From contig JAIEFT010000044.1 of NCBI GenBank assembly GCA_029066805.1, positions 62,001-126,000 on the forward strand: a stretch of 64,000 nt of DNA, in the 5' to 3' direction. The notes beneath the pieces are model-generated. The model worked only from the letters and a program-made list of their open reading frames with translations, was not told where the DNA came from and searched no databases. Origin of the DNA: Clostridiales bacterium. GTDB lineage: Bacteria > Bacillota > Clostridia > Christensenellales > Pumilibacteraceae. Positions 9,218 to 19,900 of this stretch are shown piece after piece. The position numbers and the translations under genes are program-made. Position 1 is the first letter of the stretch. The number at the start of each line of letters is the position of its first letter.

Positions 9218-10612
9218 ATGAACAAGAGACGGCGAAAAATATATATCGGCTTACTTGTGGCGATTATCATACTCGGCGCAGTGCTTATCGCAACGCTCGG
9301 CGTGTTTTTGAGCAAAGGCGGTCTGATACTGACTAAAGGCGAAATCCGTTCGGAAACGCTTTATGTTATATTGTTGCTTTTTGTGCTTTTGCCGATTGCG
9401 CTTGTCGGACTGATCGTCGCTGCGATTTTGCAAAAAAAGCGCATTACCACCGTTGATGGCAAGCTCGAAAGCAGCTCCGACGGAAGCGCGCGGGATGGCG
9501 AAACAAGAGCGAAGAGAGCGGAGGAAGAGGACGGTAACAGGTTTCCGACACTGACGGAGATAGACGGGGAGAGCAGGAAGTATATAAGAGCAGAGTACGA
9601 CGAGAACATAACGCTAAAAGAGTTGTGTGAAAGCTTTAGGAACTTTGCGGCGTACAAACAAAAGCTGTACTACGATATAACGGACATTAGAAGGTTCATA
9701 GCCGGGCTTTCGGTGTCGCATATAACAATACTGCAAGGCATGTCGGGAACAGGGAAGACGAGCTTAGCATATGTGTTTGGAGAGTTTCTGGATAACCCGT
9801 CGACGGTAATACCCGTACAGCCGATGTGGAAAGAACGAACGGACCTATTGGGATACTACAACGAGTTCACGAAGCGGTTCAACGAAACGCAGTTGCTGCA
9901 AGTAATGTACAAGGCAAACTACAGCAAGGAGATATTCATAACGGTGCTGGACGAAATGAATATAGCACGAGTAGAGTATTACTTTGCGGAGTTTCTGTCG
10001 ATGCTGGAAATACCCGACGCGAACAAGAGATATTTGGGCGTGGTCACGGATAAGTGGGCAAACGATCCGAAGCAGTTTAAGGACGGGAATATACGGCTAC
10101 CGGAAAACATGTGGTTTATAGGCACGGCAAACAACGACGACAGCACGTTTGCAATATCCGACAAGGTGTACGACCGAGCGATGGTAATGAACTTAGACGC
10201 AAAGGCAGAGCCGTTTGCCGCGCCGCGAGTGAAGAAGGTACACATAACGGCGGAGCGGTTTAAGGAGCTGACGGACGCTGCGCAGCGCGAGTATAAGATG
10301 ACCAAGCGGAATGCGCGGCGGTTAGACGAGTTAGACAAGTACATGATAGAGAATTTCCGAACGACGTTTGGCAACCGAATAATGAAGCAGATCAAGACGT
10401 ACATACCTGTGTATGTAGGGTGCGGTGGCGAGGAGCTTGAAGCATTGGACGACATACTGGCAAAGAAGGTGCTAAGGAAGCTTGAGATGCAAAATCCTGT
10501 GTACATCAAGAACGCGGCGGAAGGGTTCTGTATGTATCTGGACGAGCTGTTCGGCGCGGACAAAATGCCGCAGTGCAAAGCAGTTATGGATAGGCTTTGT
10601 AAGAATGCTTAG
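9218..10612 (+). CDS. Membrane-anchored McrB-like AAA+ ATPase, copy 2
   Basis: 464 residues. The N-terminal 80 residues are unrelated to copy 1 and contain two transmembrane helices (about 9-32 and 47-70) followed by a basic stretch. From base 9486 the gene is a near-perfect copy of 5690-6798, with Walker A GMSGTGKT at 174-181, LDEMN Walker B and the GTANNDD sensor intact. I count about six base differences over 1109 bases, two of which change the protein (Asp/Glu and Arg/Lys). Both copies look functional, so a mixed ring carrying two kinds of membrane anchor is possible. The start is ATG 9218, directly after AGGAAGG and 6 bases past the upstream stop, which implies co-expression with the DUF2357-like gene. 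Confidence 0.87.
   Translation: MNKRRRKIYIGLLVAIIILGAVLIATLGVFLSKGGLILTKGEIRSETLYVILLLFVLLPIALVGLIVAAILQKKRITTVDGKLESSSDGSARDGETRAKRAEEEDGNRFPTLTEIDGESRKYIRAEYDENITLKELCESFRNFAAYKQKLYYDITDIRRFIAGLSVSHITILQGMSGTGKTSLAYVFGEFLDNPSTVIPVQPMWKERTDLLGYYNEFTKRFNETQLLQVMYKANYSKEIFITVLDEMNIARVEYYFAEFLSMLEIPDANKRYLGVVTDKWANDPKQFKDGNIRLPENMWFIGTANNDDSTFAISDKVYDRAMVMNLDAKAEPFAAPRVKKVHITAERFKELTDAAQREYKMTKRNARRLDELDKYMIENFRTTFGNRIMKQIKTYIPVYVGCGGEELEALDDILAKKVLRKLEMQNPVYIKNAAEGFCMYLDELFGADKMPQCKAVMDRLCKNA
9486..10594 (+). repeat. 1.1-kb direct repeat, copy 2 (ATPase domain)
   Basis: Partner of 5690-6798 in the same orientation. Recombination between the copies would delete 3.8 kb, including the DUF2357-like gene and one anchor, leaving a single ATPase gene. 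Confidence 0.93.
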
Positions 10613-10672
10613 AGAATGAAGAATTAACCGACGCCGATTATTTTTTACTATTCACTTTTATCTATTATCTTA

Positions 10673-10686
10673 GGCGCTATAGCGCC
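10673..10686. promoter_or_regulatory. 14-base perfect palindrome before the transglutaminase gene
   Basis: GGCGCTATAGCGCC is a perfect palindrome ending 4 bases before the ribosome binding site AGGAG (10691-10695) of the gene at 10704. It could be an operator or an mRNA hairpin that affects translation. Its function is unknown. Confidence 0.4.
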
Positions 10687-10703
10687 GAACAGGAGACCGC
10701 CCG

Positions 10704-13700
10704 ATGGCAAAGCGAAATAAATCTGTATACATATTCGGATCGATGCTTATAGGCATTGTGACCGTTCTTGCCGTGCTTTTGATACTTGTCGGAACGGGCG
10801 TAATAGATACGTCGTCGCGCGATCTTGTGTTTACGTCGGCTAGCGCGGAAGCTGTGTACGACGGCACAGAGTTTACCGACGATAGCTGGGAGCTCACCTC
10901 GGGCGAGCTGAAAAGCGGGCACACGGCAAAGGTAACAGTATCGGGCGCGCAGCTTAACGTGGGCACGAGCGAGAATCACATTTCCGTAACCATAGTGGAC
11001 GAGCAAGGCGCGGATGTGTCCGACGGCTACAACATAAAGTGCATTGCAGGCACGTTGTCCGTTACGCCGTGTTACTTCGAGATCAAGTCGGGTAGTGCGG
11101 AAAAGGTGTACGACGGCACACCGCTCACTGCCGAAAACTACACCGTGGCAGGGGGCGAGCTGCCCAATGGTCACGACATTTCCGTAACCTATACCGGAAC
11201 GATCACCAACGTCGGCGTTGCGCAAAACAACATGACCGCGCGAATACGTGACGCGAAAAACAGAGACGTTACGGCTAATTTTAAGCTTACGTGCACTCCC
11301 GGACGGCTGGAAGTAAAAAAGCTTGCTATCACCTTTAAGTCGGGGGACGCCGAAAAGGAATACGACGGCACGCCGCTCACCGCGCAGACCGCCTCCGTCG
11401 CAACGGGCGCGCTTTGTCGCGGGCACAACGTTAAGTACGAATTTACCGGCACGGCGGTAAACGCCGGTACGGCAAGCAATTCATTTACCGCCGTAATAAC
11501 CGACGGCACTGGCAACGACGTCACGGAAAATTATGCCGTGGATTACGTGTTTGGCACATTTTCCGTCGGCAAGCGCGCTGTGACTGTAGCAACCGATACC
11601 GACGTAAAGGTGTACGACGGCACGCCGCTCATTGCGGATAGCTGGCGGGTTGTAACCGATAGGGATACGGGCGAGTGGCGCGCTTCGGGCGCGGCGCAGT
11701 CGCTTGTAGGCAACGACAAAATCGTCGTCAATGTTTTCGGCTCGGTAACGGACGTCGGCACTGACGACAACGAGTTTGTAATCGTATCGATCAAGGACGG
11801 CGACGGCAACGACGCTTCGCTCAACTACACGGTCAAGGAAGTTACGGGGACTCTGACCGTTACGCCGCGCCCGCTCACCGTTCAGTCGGGAGAGGCGAGC
11901 AAGACGTACGACGGTGAGCCGCTGACCAACAACGGCGACGATGGGTGGAGTATTTCGTCCGATACAAATCTTGCGCCCAATCACAGTATTACGGTTATTA
12001 TCAGCGGCGAACGCACCGAGGTGGGCGAAAGCGCCAACACGATCGCGGAAGTTATTATTACCGACGCGGCGGGCGAGGACGTTACCGCCAACTACGAGAT
12101 AAAGTATTCCGAGGGCGCGCTTGTGGTAAAGGGCAAAAGCGGCACGTCGTTCGGCAATCCTCCCGTCAGTAACAGAAGCGTAAGCCTGCGACTGTTTTCC
12201 GATTACACCGAGGTTGTGTATCTTCGCAATAAAAGCTACGGAGACTATATGGGCTCGGTATTTATGGACGCGCCCGTATATGACGGCGGGCTTGACGGAA
12301 AGAGCTGTAATTATCTTGCGTCGTATTCGCTGAAGAACAGCGACGTGGAAACGCGCCTGTTGGATATTAAATTGACGACCGCGCCGTTTGTTGTCCCGTA
12401 CTACGCCATGCCGTACGGCGAGTACGTGCAAACCGACGACGTGACGTATACGAACTTTGCAAGGGAGTACACTATAGAGCGTTATGTGTACAATTGCAAG
12501 TCGGACGACTGCGACAGTCTAAAGCCGCTCACCGAATACACGGAAGAAGAGCTGGCATACAGGCAGTTCGTGTACGACAATTATTTGTACGTTCCGGACG
12601 GCACGAGAGCGTATATGCAGCGCATTATCGAGAGTCAAGGCTTTGACAAAATGGATAAACGCGCCGTACTCAAGGCTGTTGCGGACTATCTGCAAAGCGA
12701 GAGTACTGCTGTTTATAATCTGGATTACGACAGACAGCTCGATAGAGAGGATGACGTAGTCGTCGCGTTTTTGGATAAGTACCGCGAGGGTATTTGTCAG
12801 CATTACGCCATGTCTGCGACTATGCTTTTCCGCACGCTCGGCATTCCCGCGCGCTATACTATAGGATACATGGGTATGGTTCAAGCCGGCGAGTGGACGG
12901 ATATCACTGTCGGTCATGCTTGGTCGGAGGCGTACGTAGACGGCGCAGGCTGGGTGTTTGTGGAAGCTACCGGCGGCGGCGCTGACAACGGCAACCCCGC
13001 CGAGCCCGACGACCCTTACGACCCCGAAGGCGGCAACGGCGGTGAGCTCAGCTCAGGCGACGTTTTTACCGTCAAGCCGATAGAGTGCTTTAAGCAGTAC
13101 GACGGCACGCCGCTGACTGCGCGCGCTCGCGTTCAGGGTTTGAGCAAGCTTTTGGAGCATAATTACACATTTAATGTGCGCGTCTCCGGCTCACAGACGG
13201 AAATAGGCTACGGAGCGAGCGTGATCGATTGGCTGGCGATTTACGACCCCGACGGCAACCTTGTGTACGAAAACGAAGGCGGCGCGGTAAAAATTAACAC
13301 CACGGAATACAGGTTTGTCATCATGCCGGGCAGACTGCACGTATATAAATACCGAATAGCCGTGCGGACGGGCAGCGCACAAAAAACGTACGACGGCACG
13401 CCGCTCACAAACAATAATTATTACTTTATCAACGACACCGCGCTTATGGACGGACATAGGTTTACGCGTATAGACATGGGCATTCAGGTTGACGCGGGCA
13501 TTTCCGTCAACGCATTTGACGTTACGATAGAGGACGGCGACGGCAACGACATCACCGGAGAATATAGGATCGACGTGGATTACGGCACGCTCGAGGTTCT
13601 GCCTATTGCGCTTACTGTCAGTACGCACGGCGCTTCGGCAACACAGTCCGAGCTTAGCGGCATGGGCGGCGCGCTCACATGCGACTTGTACGACATAATC

Positions 13701-13913
13701 GATGCCGACGGCAATATTATTGCAGAGGGCGTCTGCGGCGCGTACAGACTGAACGGCGGCTTCACGATTAATGTAGAAATCGTCGGCTCGCAAAATCGAC
13801 GCGGGCGCAGTGACAATATAGTCGGCAGTGTTTCTATAGTAGACATAAACGGCATAAGCGCAATGCGTAACTTTGCCATTACTTACGTATACGGCAAGCT
13901 CATAGTAACTTGA
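10704..13913 (+). CDS. Membrane-anchored YDG/MBG-repeat protein with transglutaminase-like domain, 1069 residues
   Basis: An uncleaved signal or anchor helix (about residues 9-32) puts the bulk outside the cell. Five YDG/MBG-type repeats of about 85 residues follow (pattern S-G-x-A-x-K-x-YDGTPL ... GH ... N-YxI), then a transglutaminase-like domain, then two or three more repeats. The domain has Cys698 (GICQHYA), His738 (VGHAWSEAY) and an acidic residue, Glu754 (WVFVEAT), where the family usually has Asp. Such domains act as cysteine proteases, amidases or crosslinkers of peptides. It is preceded by a conserved module (VYLRNKSYGDYMG) shared with the next gene. A Gly/Asp/Pro-rich linker follows at about 757-780. 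AAA+ ATPases of the MoxR type are often found beside transglutaminase-like genes, which fits this context. The substrate is unknown. Confidence 0.85.
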   Translation: MAKRNKSVYIFGSMLIGIVTVLAVLLILVGTGVIDTSSRDLVFTSASAEAVYDGTEFTDDSWELTSGELKSGHTAKVTVSGAQLNVGTSENHISVTIVDEQGADVSDGYNIKCIAGTLSVTPCYFEIKSGSAEKVYDGTPLTAENYTVAGGELPNGHDISVTYTGTITNVGVAQNNMTARIRDAKNRDVTANFKLTCTPGRLEVKKLAITFKSGDAEKEYDGTPLTAQTASVATGALCRGHNVKYEFTGTAVNAGTASNSFTAVITDGTGNDVTENYAVDYVFGTFSVGKRAVTVATDTDVKVYDGTPLIADSWRVVTDRDTGEWRASGAAQSLVGNDKIVVNVFGSVTDVGTDDNEFVIVSIKDGDGNDASLNYTVKEVTGTLTVTPRPLTVQSGEASKTYDGEPLTNNGDDGWSISSDTNLAPNHSITVIISGERTEVGESANTIAEVIITDAAGEDVTANYEIKYSEGALVVKGKSGTSFGNPPVSNRSVSLRLFSDYTEVVYLRNKSYGDYMGSVFMDAPVYDGGLDGKSCNYLASYSLKNSDVETRLLDIKLTTAPFVVPYYAMPYGEYVQTDDVTYTNFAREYTIERYVYNCKSDDCDSLKPLTEYTEEELAYRQFVYDNYLYVPDGTRAYMQRIIESQGFDKMDKRAVLKAVADYLQSESTAVYNLDYDRQLDREDDVVVAFLDKYREGICQHYAMSATMLFRTLGIPARYTIGYMGMVQAGEWTDITVGHAWSEAYVDGAGWVFVEATGGGADNGNPAEPDDPYDPEGGNGGELSSGDVFTVKPIECFKQYDGTPLTARARVQGLSKLLEHNYTFNVRVSGSQTEIGYGASVIDWLAIYDPDGNLVYENEGGAVKINTTEYRFVIMPGRLHVYKYRIAVRTGSAQKTYDGTPLTNNNYYFINDTALMDGHRFTRIDMGIQVDAGISVNAFDVTIEDGDGNDITGEYRIDVDYGTLEVLPIALTVSTHGASATQSELSGMGGALTCDLYDIIDADGNIIAEGVCGAYRLNGGFTINVEIVGSQNRRGRSDNIVGSVSIVDINGISAMRNFAITYVYGKLIVT

Positions 13914-13948
13914 GCATAATCAAAATCTTGTAAGGAGGACGTAGCGAC

Positions 13949-16900
13949 ATGTTGTACAACGATTATTACAGACGAATGTCAAAGCTTATGACGTTTGCGC
14001 GCGCGGTAAAAAAGCACATGCTTGTGATTTTGTTATCGATTTTTGCCGTTCTCGCGGTCACGGCGACACTGCTCGCTACGCGCGGTCTGGTTTACGATCG
14101 CGACGATTGCCCCGCACAGGTGGAGTACGGTCAGTCCATAAGCTATACAGCAGGCGCATTCCTTGCCGGCGACGTAGCTTACGAATATCGCGCCGACGGC
14201 AGCACAGAATGGGGCAAAACTCCGCCCACTCGCGCCGGTAAGTATTATGTTCGCGCCGTATCGTCCAGAACGGGCGGCGCGCCCAGCTACGGCAAGGTAC
14301 ATGCCGTAACGATCCTGCCCAAAAAGATCGACGTTTCCGTCGGCAACACTACCGTGTTCGGCGAAAATCCGAGCGTGACGGCGGAGCTGTCCTACGGCGA
14401 TACTATCGACTGTACCGGATTTTTCTACGCCGACCCTTCGCGCAACGCTACTACCGTAAAGGCGGTTGCCGAGTCCGTAGTTATTACCGACAAGAACGGC
14501 GAGGACGTAACATACTGCTACGATATTTCCACTCCGACTTGCCCGATAGTATTTACGCCGCGCAAGATAGGCGTAACCGTCGCGGATAGAACGGCGGAGT
14601 ACGACAATACGCCTAAGGCGTTTGGCGGCTACGAGCTTTCGAGCGGCACGCTCGCCGACGGCAACATGCTCGTTTGCGTGTCAACTACCACGCTGACCGA
14701 CGTGGGAGAGGTTAGCGTAAACCCGAGCTTTCGTGTGCTCAACGGCGACGGCGTGGACGTTTCCGCCAATTACGATATTGCAAAAAACACAGGTAAGATT
14801 TCCGTCACACAGCGCATAGTGTACGTCACGTCGGGCAGCGCCGAGGGCGTGTACAGCGGCAGTGGTTTTTCGTGCGCCGACTACGAGATAACAGGCAATA
14901 CTTCCGTAGTGTCGGGGCACAGGCTTTCGCTCGAGCTGCATTCCTCTCTGACCGACGCGGGCGAATGCGAAAACATGATGGCGTTTAAGGTGTACGACGG
15001 CAACGACAAGGATATTTCGAGCAACTATTCCATAGTGCTCACGGCGGGCACGCTCACCGTTACGCCGCGCGCGGTTACCGTAAAGTCGGCGGACAAATCG
15101 TGGGAGTACGACGGCGCGGCGCACAGCTATGCGGCGTTGGCGGACAACGGCATTGACGGACTTGTAAAAGGTCACAGCGTTTTGGTGAATACCGAGTCCG
15201 CGGTAATAACCGACGCAGGCACGGCAGACAATGACATAACCGTGACTATAGTAGACGGGGACGGCACGGACAAAACGGGCAATTATAAAATAGCGTACGA
15301 TCCCGGCACGCTTACCGTAACGCGCAAAACGCTCACCGTAATAACCGCCGCGGCGCAGTTTGTTTACGACGGTAATCCGCACGGCATGGCGGCGCTACAC
15401 AGCGTAGAAGGCTTGATAGACGGTCACAGCGCGATGGCAGATAATACAATCGGCACATACACCACCATAACCGATGTCGGCATAGACGGCAACGAAGTTA
15501 AGGTGATTGTGTCGGACGGCTACGGCGTAGACAAAACGCATAACTATAGCATTATGTACATGTACGGCGTACTTAGGGTTAACGAACGCCCGATAACCGT
15601 TAAGGCGGCGGACGTCAGCCGAGAGTACGACGGCACTCCGTTCACATCCGACCGTTACGAGATAATATCCGACTACAAGCTTGTTGAGGGGCACGTCGGC
15701 GTAGCAAGGGGCGGTAGCGGAATCACGAACGTCGGTACGTTTAGTAATGTGATTGTCGACTTTATGGTGTTCGACGGTGAAACGGAAGTGACGGGAAACT
15801 ACGCAATCACATTTGCGGCAAATCGCGGCACGCTCACCGTAACGCCGCGTGTTATTACAGTCAAGTCGGTCGACGCTGAGTTTACTTACGACGGCACGGC
15901 AAAATTCAAAAACGAGATTGAATCAGTCGATAGACTTTTAGACATACATACGATATGTGTAAATAAACAGGTAGGTGCGTACGCCACAATTACCGACGTG
16001 GGCACTGCGGACAACGATATACTTACTTATATACTTGACGCCGACGGCATTGTCGTGTCGGGCAACTACAAAATAATTCATGTGCCCGGCACGCTCACGG
16101 TGAAACCCCGTCCCGTCACGGTCAAGTCGGCAAGCCTATCCAAGATATACGACGCTACGCCGCTGATAGGCGAAGCAGACGACTTTGAGGTTGTGGAAGG
16201 TGATTTTGTGCTCGACCACAATGGCAGCGCGTATTACGATATCGGCAGAATCGGCGTGGGAAAAATGCCTAACGTAATCGACGAATTCTCAGTGTTTTCG
16301 GGCGAAACAGACGTCACAAAAAATTACAAGATAACAATATCGGAAGAGAAAGGCACGCTTACCGTAACGCCGCGCCCGATCAAGGTCATTGCCGACGATA
16401 AGGACAAAAAGTTTGTTTACGACGGCGAGTGGCACGGCTACTTCGGTTGCACTATTGTGCCCGTTTCGCCGCTTGGCGAAGACGACGATGCTATAGTAGG
16501 CGGTCAGACCGTACAGCGTATCGCATATACTTCGGCTACGCTTCGCGACGTAAAATATGACGAGTATGGCAATGTTACAGGCATTAATAATAACATGTTT
16601 ATCGTCATAAACGACGGCGAAGCGGTCACAACGCAAAACTACCAAATAGAATACGACCTCGGCACGATAACAGTAACGCCGCGCCCTATAACCGTTAGGG
16701 CGGGGTCTGACAGCAAAATCTACGACGGCACGCCGCTCACCTCAAATGAATTTGTTGTCACTTCGGAGCTGGGAATAGTTAAGAATCAAATCGGCGTTGC
16801 CGAGTGCAATGGGTCTATAACCGAGGTGGGAACGGCAAACAATACTATCGAGCATAATCTTAAGGTTTACGATGGCGACGCTGACAAAACGGCTAACTAT

Positions 16901-19900
16901 GATATTACCTACGACGACACCCCCAATACGCTGACAGTTGAGGCGCGCCCGATTACCGTAACCACGAAATCGCATACATTCACCTACGACGGCAACGACC
17001 ACGATTGGAAGTACTTTGATGTCACTCCGACGCCGCCGAGACTTGAATCAACCGACGTGGCAATAATAAGCACGCACCATGCGGTAGTTGACGAGTCGGA
17101 CGTAACCATAGTCAACGAAGTTACGTTGCCCGACGCTACCGGTGTTTCCGGTACGCCAAATCGCTTTAATATTTTTGTGCTTGACGAAAACGGTGAGGAC
17201 AAAACATACAATTACGATATAGTCTACGTATATCAACGGATATGGGTTCGTCCGCGCCCGATAAGGGTGTGCACCGAGTCTAAGGAATTTTTGTACGACG
17301 ATGCCGACCATTCGCATGTAGAATATACCATAGCGTACTTATTGGCTACCGATGGCGACGACAAGCCGATAATCGATAAGCACAAAGACGAAGTCGTGTC
17401 GTTTACTACCGTGCACGACGTTATGCGTAACAGCACTTCCGTTCTTAACGAAGTAATCGGCACGGACAACAATATAGTATTAGCTATCAAAGACAAAGCG
17501 ACCTCTAACGACGTTACGTACAACTACGATATTTTTTACGTGTACGGCGAACTGACGGTCAATCCTCGTACCATAACGGTGACTACTTGGTCGCAGACGT
17601 TTATGTATGACGACACCGAACATAGCTTTTTGAGTTATACAATATCCAATCGCGCGCCGCTTGCGGAAAGCGAGCCGGGCATTTTGAGTGTGCATAAGCC
17701 CGAGGTAGATTGGTATACAGAAGTGCGCGACGTCATGCGTGATATAAATGGGAATATACTTACCCATACAAATGCAATATTAATAAAAATATCCAAAAGG
17801 TCGGACGGCGTAGACCAAACGCACAACTATGACATTCAGTACGTGTACGGCAAGCTTACCGTAACGCCGCGCCCGATAGAGATAACAACGGGCTCGCAGT
17901 CCTGGATATTCGACGGCATGTACCACAGCAATACCGAGTACAGCGCAAAGGCTTTGTTTGAGCTTAATGACGGCGAAACGGCTTTGGCAAGCGGGCACAA
18001 GATTTGGCTTGTCAATCGCCCTGTCGCGGTGCGCGACGTCAAGCGCGACAGGGACGGCAATGTGATCGGGTACGAGAATAATTCCGGTTTGAAAGTTGTG
18101 CGCGAAAGCGATAACGCCAACACTACGACTAACTACGAAATAACTTATAACTACGGCACGCTTACTATCACGCCGCGCCATATAACCGTGCGTATCGGAC
18201 GCGAAGAGTTTATAGACGGCGTAAACAGCTGGGTTTACGACGGCGAGTGGCATAAAGACGATTATGCCGAAATAGTCGATACCGTTTGCGACGACGCGCC
18301 GCCCGAGGAGCTGGAAAAGACAGGATTATTGGAAGGACACGTGATCGAGTATCTTTGGACAAGTGTCTGTGAAGTAAATAGAGATAGCTATGATTACAGC
18401 TATATTAACAGAATATTTATCACAAGCATAAAGCAGCCGGGTGCGCTTGCTCGTGATAATGACATGAGCAATTATCAGATACATTATATCTATGGCAAGC
18501 TTCGCATTCTTCCGCGCCCCATAACAATTTATACGTCGAACTATGCTTGGTCGTACGACGGGCAGCCGCATTCCGATTACCAAGTGACGGTAGACGAAAA
18601 CACGCCGTTAGCCAATGGCAATTGGATCGTTAATGATGAAAGATCGGTATGCGAGATTACCGAAGTGGGCAAAAAGCAGAACAAGTTCGGCGTTGTTATA
18701 TACGGGCTTTACTTCCAAGACGATTCGGATTCCGACTTTGTTGCAACCGGCAGCTACGAAATTACGTACGTGTACGGCGAGCTGGAGATAGTTGAGGGCG
18801 AGGTCGAAGGCGGCGATAACGGTGAGCACGGCGGCAATATCGGCGGCGGAGGCTTGGGCGGCGGAAGCGGCGAAGGTGGAGGCGGTGACGGCGAGCCCAA
18901 GCTGTTGTTTACCATAAGCACCAACTACAACGGACATATTTATCTGCGCCAAAACAGCTACGGCGATTATGTTTTGGGGCAAAGCGTGTCCTTCCTTGAC
19001 GCCGAGGAATTTAACGGGCTTATAACTGTAGGCGGCAAGTTTTACGGCATGAACTACCTGCCCACTACGATTTTGCAAAACAGCGTATCTAAGTACTATT
19101 TGAATGTACAGCTTGAAGACAAGGGAAATTTTGTCGTTCCGTACTTTGCGGCATTCGGCGACACATCGCAAATCCAAACGAGCGACGTTTGGTATTATTT
19201 GCGCGGCAATGAGCTAAGCTATACGCTCAATTTCCATCCGTACATGTATGCAAACGACCACGGCTCGGCGCTGAGCGGCGGCTTGGATTGGAGGTATTCC
19301 GGCATAGAGCGTGAGTACTACAACTTTGTTTTATCCAAATATTTGCAGATTCCCGATTCCACCAAACGCTATATGGACGGCATTATCGCCGAGCAAAACT
19401 TTAGTCTTTCCGACCCCGATATAATATCCAAGGTTGCGCAGTATATTCAAAACTCCGCGGCTTACAACCTGGAATACGATACAAGGCTGGATAGCGAAAA
19501 CGATATTGTAGTCGAGTTTTTAAGGAAGTACAAGCAGGGCGTTTGCCGTCACTATGCTGCGGCGGCTACCATGCTGTTCCGTGCGATAGGTATTCCCGCG
19601 CGTTATGTGTGCGGCGTTTCGGCAAACGGCGACGGCACGGGCAGTCCCATTCAGGTTACAAGCGATCGCGCTCACGGCTGGACGGAAGTTTATATCGCAG
19701 GTATTGGCTGGATACCTGTAGAGGTAACAAGCAGCAACAGTATGGGCAGCGGCGGCGGTGGCGGCGGCTACGGCGATAATATCGGCAACGGCAAGCTGTC
19801 GCTTACGATCAAGCCGATCGACGTGTATGTAAGCGCCGCGCCTGCCAAACCGATCAATGCCGTTATTCAGACGGCGGGCAACGTCGACCTTAACTACCTA

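Noticed and set aside
5690..10594. Possible insertion sequence or composite transposon flanked by the 1.1-kb repeats
   Set aside because: The repeats encode an ATPase domain, have no terminal inverted repeats and no transposase, and lie in frame inside two intact genes.
11481..12431. Long minus-strand frame inside the YDG/transglutaminase gene, and similar ones at 14681-15382 and 22640-23554
   Set aside because: All are antisense to genes with clear domains; high-GC third positions keep the opposite frame open.
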